NCBI GenBank assembly: GCA_964503665.1
Contig: CAZDAR010000005.1
Span: 1-64,000, forward strand
Reading direction: 5' to 3'
Length of the DNA: 64,000 bases
Source of the DNA: 40-80 sp964503665
GTDB lineage: Bacteria > Bacteroidota > Bacteroidia > Flavobacteriales_D > Crocinitomicaceae
Below, in pieces: positions 52,953 through 61,500 of the stretch (within the stretch, counting starts at the first letter, position 1; every line of letters begins with the position of its first letter). The notes below the pieces were generated by a model that did not search any database, had not been told where the DNA came from, and saw only the letters and a program-made list of their open reading frames with translations. Both the position numbers and the translations under genes were made by a program.

Positions 52953-53537
52953 TTAATTCTCCGTAAAATCGGCAATTAACACATCATATATTCGCGCAAC
53001 TGGCAATCCCATCACATTGAAATAAGAGCCTTCAATAGAAGAAATCCCGGTGTAACCAATCCATTCTTGAATGCCATAACCGCCCGCTTTGTCAAATGGT
53101 TGGTATATGTCGATATAGTAATCAATTTGTTCGGTCGTTAGATTTTTAAACACCACTTTCGTGACATCTGAAAAAGAAATGGTTTTATCTTTGGATGTTA
53201 GACAAACGCCTGTAATTACTTCGTGTGTTTTACCCGATAGCATTCGCAACATTTCTTGCGCGTGAACTCTGTTCTTCGGTTTACCAAGAATTTGATTATC
53301 ACAAACAACGACTGTATCAGAAGTAATAATAAGCTCATTTTCATTCATACTGGACAAATGTGCTTTTCCTTTCTCTCGAGCCAAATACTCGGCAACGGTA
53401 TTTAATGGAATGTCATTTGGAAAGGTTTCATCAATTTCGATGGTGCGTACCTTAAATTCAATATCTAATCCTTCTAAAAGTTGTTTACGTCGAGGAGATT
53501 GAGAACCTAAAATGATTGTATAAGGTGTTTTCAACAT
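52953..53537 (-). CDS. maf: Maf-family nucleoside triphosphate pyrophosphatase
   Basis: House-cleaning pyrophosphatase that hydrolyses non-canonical or excess NTPs (dTTP/UTP or modified bases in characterised members), historically called a septum-formation inhibitor. 194 aa. ILGSQSPRRKQLLEGL near the N-terminus, EYLAREKGKAH, and SDTVVVCDNQILGKP with the catalytic Asp. Subtype is not resolved. It lies downstream of the dehydrogenase gene on the same strand but behind its terminator. Confidence 0.93.
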   Translation of the reverse strand: MLKTPYTIILGSQSPRRKQLLEGLDIEFKVRTIEIDETFPNDIPLNTVAEYLAREKGKAHLSSMNENELIITSDTVVVCDNQILGKPKNRVHAQEMLRMLSGKTHEVITGVCLTSKDKTISFSDVTKVVFKNLTTEQIDYYIDIYQPFDKAGGYGIQEWIGYTGISSIEGSYFNVMGLPVARIYDVLIADFTEN

Positions 53538-53548
53538 ATTTTAAGAAT

Positions 53549-53580
53549 AAAAAAATCCCGACAATGCTATTATCGGGATT
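53549..53580 (-). terminator. Intrinsic terminator of the aldehyde dehydrogenase gene
   Basis: Reverse-strand stem AATCCCGA / TCGGGATT with a T run on the maf side (A run 53549-53555). Confidence 0.75.
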
Positions 53581-53596
53581 CATTGGGATTTTAAAA

Positions 53597-55141
53597 TTAT
53601 AAATCAAATTTGATTCCTTGTGCTAATGGCAAACTATCCGAATAATTAATGGTATTCGTTTGTCTTCTCATATACACTTTCCAAGCATCTGAACCAGACT
53701 CTCGGCCGCCACCTGTTTCTTTTTCACCTCCGAAAGCACCACCAATTTCGGCACCTGAAGTTCCAATATTCACATTAGCAATACCACAGTCAGAACCTGA
53801 TGCAGAAAGGAATTTCTCCGCATCTTTTAAGTCGTTCGTCATAATAGCAGAAGATAATCCTTGTGGAACACCATTTTGAATTTCAATTGCCTCTTCAACA
53901 CTTCCAGAGTATTTGATTAGGTATAAAATCGGTGCAAAAGTTTCCGTTTGAACGATATTGTATTCATTCTTCGCTTCAAAAATCGCTGGTTTCACATAAC
54001 ATCCTGAAGCATACGCATCTCCTGTTAAAACGCCACCTTCTACTACTGGGATACATCCTTCTGCTTTTGCTTTGTCTAAAGCCGCTAAATACGTGTCAAC
54101 CGCCATTTTATCCATCAATGGACCAACGTGATTGTTAATATCTAATGGATCGCCAATTTTCAATTGTCCGTATGCTTTAACGATTGCGTCTCTAACTTTG
54201 TCGAAAATAGATTCATGAATGATTAATCGACGTGTTGTTGTACAACGTTGTCCACATGTTCCCACGGCACCAAAAACAGCTCCTGGAACGACCACTTTCA
54301 ATTCTGCTGAAGGCGTAATGATAATCGCATTGTTTCCTCCTAACTCTAGTAAAGATCTTCCCAAACGTCTTGCAACGGCCTCTGAAACGGCCTTACCCAT
54401 TCTAGTAGAACCTGTTGCAGAAATCAACGGAACACGTTTGTCATTCGATAATAGTTGACCAATTGACGCATCTCCAATCACTAAGTTTGAAATTCCCTCT
54501 GGTAAATTATTTTCCTTAAGGACGTTCGCAATGATATGTTGACAAGCAACGGCTGTAATCGGTGTTTTCTCTGATGGTTTCCACACACAAACGTCTCCAC
54601 AAATCCAAGCTAAAGCGGTATTCCAAGACCAAACAGCCACAGGGAAGTTAAAAGCAGAAATAATTCCTACAATTCCCAATGGATGATATTGTTCGTACAT
54701 TCTATGAATAGCTCGTTCTGAGTGCATCGTTAAACCATACAATTGACGCGATTGACCAACTGCAAAATCACAGATATCAATCATTTCTTGTACTTCTCCC
54801 CAACCTTCTTGAAGCGATTTACCCATTTCATACGACACTAATTTTCCTAAAGCGTCTTTATGTAAACGAAGTGCATCACCAAATTGGCGAACGATTTCTC
54901 CTCTTTTTGGAGCAGGAACGGTTTTCCAAACTTTATACGCTTCTTGCGCTTTAACGATTGCTTTGTTATAATCCTCTTCTGTTGCAGCAGTAACAGATGC
55001 AATCAATTTACCATCAACTGGTGAAAAAGACTCAATGACACTGCCTTTTGTTTTCAACCAATCACTTCCTGTACTAACGCCGTTTGAAAGAGCGGAAACA
55101 TTCAACTCTTTTAAAATTTCAGCTATATTAAATTTACTCAT
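53597..55141 (-). CDS. Aldehyde dehydrogenase, ALDH7 type (probable aminoadipate-semialdehyde dehydrogenase)
   Basis: NAD-dependent aldehyde oxidation; ALDH7/antiquitin members oxidise alpha-aminoadipate semialdehyde in lysine breakdown. 514 aa. Motifs: SAFNFPVAVWSWNTALAW, WKPSEKTPITA, ATGSTRMGKAV, catalytic Glu in LELGGNN and catalytic Cys in GTCGQRCTTTRR, plus the ALDH7 C-terminal end GGAFGGEKETGGGRESGSDAWKVYMRRQTNTINYS. No other lysine-degradation genes are nearby, so the substrate is inferred from the family. It is monocistronic. Confidence 0.92.
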   Translation of the reverse strand: MSKFNIAEILKELNVSALSNGVSTGSDWLKTKGSVIESFSPVDGKLIASVTAATEEDYNKAIVKAQEAYKVWKTVPAPKRGEIVRQFGDALRLHKDALGKLVSYEMGKSLQEGWGEVQEMIDICDFAVGQSRQLYGLTMHSERAIHRMYEQYHPLGIVGIISAFNFPVAVWSWNTALAWICGDVCVWKPSEKTPITAVACQHIIANVLKENNLPEGISNLVIGDASIGQLLSNDKRVPLISATGSTRMGKAVSEAVARRLGRSLLELGGNNAIIITPSAELKVVVPGAVFGAVGTCGQRCTTTRRLIIHESIFDKVRDAIVKAYGQLKIGDPLDINNHVGPLMDKMAVDTYLAALDKAKAEGCIPVVEGGVLTGDAYASGCYVKPAIFEAKNEYNIVQTETFAPILYLIKYSGSVEEAIEIQNGVPQGLSSAIMTNDLKDAEKFLSASGSDCGIANVNIGTSGAEIGGAFGGEKETGGGRESGSDAWKVYMRRQTNTINYSDSLPLAQGIKFDL

Positions 55142-55232
55142 GCTATATATTAAATTACAAATGATTTAATTGCAAATTACAAGTGAAATACGATTTTTAC
55201 TTGCTTTACAAAAGTAATGATTTTTCTGGTTA

Positions 55233-57506
55233 TTACGGTTGAAAATAGTTTCCTAAACTATAACAGTTGGAGATTTCATTGTAATGATCGGGCAATTTAT
55301 TCATGGATTTTTTAAAGTCGTTATCCACATCTTTTGTTGCAAATTCAATCATATAAAAACACAAAGCCTTGAATTTCTTATTCTTCGTTTGTTCAAATGC
55401 TTTATGATAATATTTCTGCGCCAAATGATTGTTTCGATATTCATCTTCGTCCACGTAAGAAGGTTGGTCCCAATTAAAATTGGAGGTCGATTGAAAACGT
55501 CGCATCATCCATGAATTGCCATGTTGTGACATGTTGTAATAGCAATTCGCCACGATGAAACTGTAATAGGCATTTTTAGGGTTTTTGGGGTCATTGCTCT
55601 TATCAATATAATCGATTAAATGTTCTAATACAGAGAGTTTTGACAATCGGAAATCTTTTCGATCTGGAATAAAATCAGGTGTATTTTTGATGTCGTAAAA
55701 TGGATTCGCATCAAAAATCCAATAGCCATAATCGTATTTATTTCGTTCCCATCGCTGATAATTTTTGTTCCAATATTCTTTTTTCGTAGATTGAAAAGCA
55801 GTTAAAGCTGCGGATAGATTATCTTCTCGGATATATTTCGTTCCCAATAAATCAGAAAGTAAATCCTTAGAAACTAGCAATTGCTTAAATATCATTTGAT
55901 TGAACCCATCGTTTGGTACCTTTCCTAAATAATCTACAATTTGCTGCAATTGAGCGGCGCTATAGGTATAATCGATGTAGTCAAAGTAATTACTAAAGTA
56001 AAATAGATTTGAAGACTTCTTAGAATGATTTGCTCTCCACCACACATTATCATCATAATATTCGTCATAACTATATTCATAACTTCGTCCTGCCAACGAA
56101 ATAATAGCGACAGCTTCTGGCAATTGATTTAGATATTCTAATTCACGACCAATGGCAAAAATAAACTTTCGGTCTTCTCGGTTTTTTTGAATCGTCGTTT
56201 GCACTTCTTTACTTATCACCACGTTTCCTATCTGCTGTTTGGCGATTTGTGCTAACGCTAGAACTTGTTCCACTTCTTTGTTCTCTTTCTGATTGGGATG
56301 TTGTTTCAGAAACGTTTGTCCTTGTTGAATACATTGTTCAAATGAACGCGTCATGAATAAGAGTTGTATTTCAACTAATTTCCAATTCTCTGGATTTTGA
56401 ACGTTTTTCAATTTCACCTTTTGTACAAAATTCAAGAGTTCCTGAGCATACAATCTGTCTTTTTCTGAACGTTGACGAGCTGTGGTGGTATTAATTTTAG
56501 AATCCATTCTCCAATAATTAGTCTGCTCAGTCGAAGGCATATAATTGACATAGTAAGGAGTGAAAATCCAATCTTCCAATTTTTGTATTTCTCGGAATAG
56601 GAGAAGTTCAAGCAACTTTGATTTAGAATTGTATTGATAAATCTTCTGTAAATAGTCTAAATTCGGATCTAGCCGCTGAACAGAAGCAAAGATATAAGCA
56701 TTCGCTCGGTCGTTATCATCTTTTGCTTTGTCTAATGCTTCTCGCAATGAAAACGAATCGTTAAAATGATAATAACAGATTTGGGCTTTTTGTCGAGAAT
56801 TCACTAGTACATTGGCCTTATCCAAACTGTTACTTTCTTTTGAGAAACAATAAAAGTAAAGTCCCCAATAATAGAGAAAGTCTTTCGGTGAATGCGCAAA
56901 ATTGCGATTGAAAGTAGTCCCAATTGCTTTATAATTTTGATTGTAATATTCCAATCGAATTTGTAAAAAAGCGTATCTGCGTTTTAAATCTTCATTCGTA
57001 ACCGTTTTTAATTGGTTATCAATCTTAGCGATTAACTTTTTACGATTAATTGACATTAATTGAGGATTCTCTTGGCGCTCCCACGCATCATTTTCATAAT
57101 CAACTGAATTGTACGGTTCACATTCTTTCGCCATTTTAAGATAGTCGAGAATATCCGTTCGTTTATTTTGAAACAAATAGCGAATAAACTCATTGGTCGA
57201 TTGCGCATTAAAATCTGAATAGGATTGACTGTACAGAAAATTAGAAATGGCACTTTTACTTACCTTATTTCCTGCTAGTTTTTGCCAAGCATGGACATTT
57301 TCATCGTAATCTGATTCTTGAAAACTTAAAAAAAACTCATCCGAATTGTATAAAAAAGCAGCATATTCCGAAGGAACAGAAAGATACCTCGGTTGAAACA
57401 GTGAAAATCGAACAGATTTTCCATAAGGTTCAAACCAGCAGGCTGAAACCGAATAAATATTAATGCTGAAGCAAACGAGTGTAAATAGCAGTAATTTCTT
57501 CATCAC
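55233..57506 (-). CDS. Large exported protein of unknown function, helical-repeat type
   Basis: 757 aa. Signal peptide residues 1-22 (LLLFTLVCFSINIYSVSAC; the Cys could be a lipidation site). The mature N-terminus CWFEPYGKSVRFSLFQPRYL is followed by a long, helix-rich, TPR-like body (for example KVKLKNVQNPENWKLVEIQLLFMTRSFEQCIQQGQTF), rich in Tyr, Asn and Trp. Near the end NCYYNMSQHGNSWMMRRF looks like a conserved block. No enzyme motif was recognised. Its first 47 nt overlap the end of the preceding lipoprotein gene, and sprA lies upstream of both. Confidence 0.75.
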   Translation of the reverse strand: MMKKLLLFTLVCFSINIYSVSACWFEPYGKSVRFSLFQPRYLSVPSEYAAFLYNSDEFFLSFQESDYDENVHAWQKLAGNKVSKSAISNFLYSQSYSDFNAQSTNEFIRYLFQNKRTDILDYLKMAKECEPYNSVDYENDAWERQENPQLMSINRKKLIAKIDNQLKTVTNEDLKRRYAFLQIRLEYYNQNYKAIGTTFNRNFAHSPKDFLYYWGLYFYCFSKESNSLDKANVLVNSRQKAQICYYHFNDSFSLREALDKAKDDNDRANAYIFASVQRLDPNLDYLQKIYQYNSKSKLLELLLFREIQKLEDWIFTPYYVNYMPSTEQTNYWRMDSKINTTTARQRSEKDRLYAQELLNFVQKVKLKNVQNPENWKLVEIQLLFMTRSFEQCIQQGQTFLKQHPNQKENKEVEQVLALAQIAKQQIGNVVISKEVQTTIQKNREDRKFIFAIGRELEYLNQLPEAVAIISLAGRSYEYSYDEYYDDNVWWRANHSKKSSNLFYFSNYFDYIDYTYSAAQLQQIVDYLGKVPNDGFNQMIFKQLLVSKDLLSDLLGTKYIREDNLSAALTAFQSTKKEYWNKNYQRWERNKYDYGYWIFDANPFYDIKNTPDFIPDRKDFRLSKLSVLEHLIDYIDKSNDPKNPKNAYYSFIVANCYYNMSQHGNSWMMRRFQSTSNFNWDQPSYVDEDEYRNNHLAQKYYHKAFEQTKNKKFKALCFYMIEFATKDVDNDFKKSMNKLPDHYNEISNCYSLGNYFQP

Positions 57507-58479
57507 TATATTTATTAAATGTGGAACTTTGGAAATCGAATAAACTCACTGTAACTTGCTTGTCTAACGGAACATATTTTCGAATTAAATCTAATGATTT
57601 AGCTAAAGTCTCTGGTTTTACCTCTTCAATTTTAATTCGATCACCGACCTTTACGTACGTTGAATTTCCAATAGAATGATCTTCTGTTACTTCATACCAC
57701 ATATCGTCCAACTTCTTTGTGAAATCGACAATGTCATTTTTATCCACATTCATTAATTGTGAAAACTGATTGTTATGATACAAAATTGCCCACGAGAAAA
57801 CGGGTAAAGCGATATCCAAATGCAGTGGGTATTTCTCCTTATTGACTAAATACTTTTTCAATTCGTCGACTTCTAAAACAGAATTCCTCTTGGGATCCGA
57901 AAGTGGTGGAATTAAATTATAGCACATCAACATCGCTTTATCTACCGGTGGAACGCCCATTTTGTTCGGATAAGCATACGGATACAAACGCAAGGTGTAA
58001 CTCAGCTTCTTCTTCGATAATTCTTTTATCTTTTTCAAGAGGTGGAAGTACTTATCTTTGGTTGATTCCGTCCAGTCACAATCAATCTGAATTTCATCGT
58101 AAGCGTAAGCTTTCTTTTCATCCCACCTATCAACGGTGTATTTGTTAATTAGAAAGACGATGTTATCTGCCAATTCATCTAAGGTCTTTTCAGTATTGTG
58201 CTTGAAGATTTCATTCTTTATAAAGATGGTAGGAACAATTTTTAATCCTTCCAATTCATAATAACTTGGACGATTTTTATTGTATGGGAAATTCCCTTCT
58301 ATTTCATTATAATCGACCTCAAATAAACGATAATACACTTTTTGAATTTCAAGACTGTCCAATTTTGTACCATCTAAAGAACCTTGTTGCCAATAGTAAA
58401 CCGCTTTTTCAATAGATTCAGGTGTTTTTTTTCCACAGCTGACTGCCAGAAATAAAAGAAGATAAATTAGATTTTTCAT
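57460..58479 (-). CDS. Putative lipoprotein with TIM-barrel-like sequence
   Basis: 339 aa. Lipoprotein signal ends at Cys15 (LIYLLLFLAVSC). The body has the feel of a glycoside-hydrolase-like barrel: YYWQQGS at the start, AYDEIQIDCDWTESTKDKY with acidic residues at a strand end, LSYTLRLYPYAYP, KAMLMCYNL, and LHLDIALPVFSWAIL. This loosely recalls DUF3142-type proteins and the assignment is weak. It is 49 nt downstream of sprA and overlaps the next gene by 47 nt, so the three are probably one transcript. Confidence 0.7.
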   Translation of the reverse strand: MKNLIYLLLFLAVSCGKKTPESIEKAVYYWQQGSLDGTKLDSLEIQKVYYRLFEVDYNEIEGNFPYNKNRPSYYELEGLKIVPTIFIKNEIFKHNTEKTLDELADNIVFLINKYTVDRWDEKKAYAYDEIQIDCDWTESTKDKYFHLLKKIKELSKKKLSYTLRLYPYAYPNKMGVPPVDKAMLMCYNLIPPLSDPKRNSVLEVDELKKYLVNKEKYPLHLDIALPVFSWAILYHNNQFSQLMNVDKNDIVDFTKKLDDMWYEVTEDHSIGNSTYVKVGDRIKIEEVKPETLAKSLDLIRKYVPLDKQVTVSLFDFQSSTFNKYSDEEITAIYTRLLQH

Positions 58480-58528
58480 AATAGTGATAAAGTGACGATA
58501 TTAAACAACCGTTATTCTAGAAGATAAA

Positions 58529-61500
58529 TTAGATTCCTCCTAAGTTTACTCTCAATCTAAGACCACATTGCAAGTTTGCCGTTGGGTAGCTAATCATCAC
58601 TTTTGGAGTGTTAATCGTATGGTCATAATACAACTGAATTGTAAACATCGAATTGATGGTATAATCTATCGTTGATTTAATAGACATAATTCGCTGACCT
58701 CCAGTTGCGTCATTCGTATTTTGATCCGTTTTACGTATAACGGTAATATTATCTCTTAAACTAAAGTCAACACGAATAATTAGTGGTTCTTCAATTGTTT
58801 TATTACGAATTTTAAAAGGCAATCTAACTTTTGGAATTTTATATCCTAAACCGAACACATATTCTTCTCCTCTAATTTCAGTTACTTGATTATTGGACAA
58901 GGCAAGGTTTTCATTTCTATCCTTCTTATATTCAAATTTCGTCAACAAGTCTTGTCCAAATAATTTCCATGTCGCATCCATTCCAATTAATGGAGAGAAG
59001 CGCTCTACAATAGAGACATTAGAAATGACATGGGAAGCATAGAAGTTATTATTCAAGTCGACTAATGAAGAGAATCCATCGGCATCTTGCTCCGCTTTTA
59101 AGTTCGTCTGTAAACCGCCGATTGTCACCGTGGAAGAATAGCTGTGTCTCAATACAAAGTTTCGTACCATCTTTTGTGCAAACTTCATCTTACTCAAACC
59201 ATTATACGATATGTTCCAGTTTGGTAACGGAATATTACTCAGTGGATTTATTGTTCTACTATTTACTTTTCTGTCTGTATATGCGGCCAAGAAAGCACCA
59301 ACAACCACTTCTTGTTGATTGTATCCATACCCTTGAGCGTAACCTTGTGAATTAACAGTTGTAGAGTTAGGATTAGCATCTCCTAACAGTCTTGAAACAG
59401 AAGCTCTGTTTTCCCGTAAAGCTTCGAAAGTAGCAGACGTATTATCTTTTCTAAATACACCAAAAGCACTTCCTAAAGAAACATTCGAATAGGTCAACGT
59501 CGATATTTGTGTTCTACTTTGACCTTCAAACTGTTGCGTTAAATCATTGTAACGATAGAATTCACTAGTTGCATTGGTGAAGTTTCTATTCATTGTTAGG
59601 TCAATAACTAAATCTTTAATCGGTTGAAGGTTTGCCTTAAGTTGATAATTTTGAGCATGCATTTGTGTGAATTGTTTATTCAACTCACTGTTTTTAACCA
59701 GCCAATTATTATCAGTTGCCACTTGTGCAACACTATACCCATTCCTTTTTCCTGTCAATGAATAAGGTTGCTGACCGAAAGCAAATCCAGCTAAACCGTT
59801 AGCAGTTCTGTTATTCAAACCAAGTATACTTGTTCCTTCACCAAATCCAGGTAATAAAGTACCATCCGTTACTGCGTACGTTCCAGATACATTTCGAATA
59901 CTCATCACTGTTCTTGCAAAGAATGCTCCCACAGGATTCAATGGTTTTTGTTCTAATTCACGTAATTTTTGCTCTTTTTCCTGCTTTTTCTCGTGCTTCT
60001 TCACCTTTCTTTTCCATTGACGAAGTTCTTTCTTAGTCATCTCGTCCAAAGGCTTTGGTGGTTTCAACTCTATTTTCGCTGGTGTCGGTTGTTTTGTTGG
60101 AGTTCCCGTTGCAGACTTTCTTCCTCCTGCCGTTGTAGATCTAGTTGTTGTACTTCCTTTATCAGAGTTAAGTACTTTTTTGAAGTAAGGAATTTTATCA
60201 TACAACTTGGTAAAGTTCATTTGAACGCTCGAATTAAAGACACGGCTATTTTGGATAGTATTTCCGTATCTCGATTGACCCAATGGTGCTCGTTGCCAAT
60301 TATACGTTCCTGAATACTTGACATTTGCTTGAACAAAGTTAAGTGCTGGGATCTTATTGATTGGAATGTTGTATTGTAAACTATAATCTTGTAAGTAATT
60401 TGTCGTTTGACCAAGCGTCTTTAACTGTTTGGTGATAGTATCTCTAAAGACTCTGTAATTATCTGGGTCTAACTTTCTGTTGATACGTCCTTGGTTTTCA
60501 TCAAATAACGAATTGTTTATTGCGTTAAAGGTGAATTTTAAGTTCTTTGTTAAGTCCCATCCTAGATAATACGTTCTATTCCAGAAAAATGATTTCACAA
60601 AAACAGGGTCGAATTCATAATCTGGAACAAGGTTATTTTTCACTTGTCTTTCATTATAATTTCGGACAATGTCATTGGTCACTGCTACTGTACTTGGCAG
60701 GTAATTAATGTTGAAATCTTTGATAAGATCCAGCCATTTCGTTTTTTGGAAAGCTTTTACATTTTTAAACGGTTCCCATGGCTTTGAAGAGAAAGAGTAA
60801 TTATAATTCAGTCCACCTTTCCACGTCTTAGTGATATCGTATTTTATGTTAAAATCACGGTGAGTTGCTTCAGAATAGGAGTAATTAGCAACGAAGTTAG
60901 AAATGTTATAGAATCGATTCTTTGCCGTTGGGCTTTTTTCCTTTCGGACACCATTAAAGCTGTACGATTTACGCTCTGTAAAATCCTGACCATCTCTAGC
61001 TCTTTCCTTAAATTCAGCACGATCGTAATCACTTAATTTAATATCAGGGTTATACGGATCATATTCAGGATTAATAATACCTAAAGAGTACGAATAGAAG
61101 AAAGGTAAAGAAATCATAGCTCTTCTACCAAAGAACTGACCTAAAGCAACATTCGTATTAAAGTCAAAAGTGTATTGTTCATTCCGTTGACGTTCTAGAA
61201 TACGGCTATCCACTTGCCCCCAATTCGTTCCTGAATAAGTACCTGCAAAATTAAAATTAGCAAAATCAGCTGCTTGAATTTGAAGTCTTGCAAGAGCAGC
61301 GGAACCACCTTTAGTATCAAAGTCAGTCAAACGCAATTCATTCACCCAAACTAACGCACATTTCTCCATGCCGTCATCTTGCCAGGTGTCATTGCTTGCT
61401 TTATTTGGATTACGAACACCTATCATAATAACTTTAAGGCCTTGTAAATTAGGACTACCTTTTATCTTCAACTTACGTGTAGGATCGTCTGGATATGGAA

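Noticed and set aside
59969..60313. 114-codon forward frame inside sprA
   Set aside because: It lies antisense to the Lys/Glu-rich loop of SprA and has a biased Ser/Cys/Arg composition.
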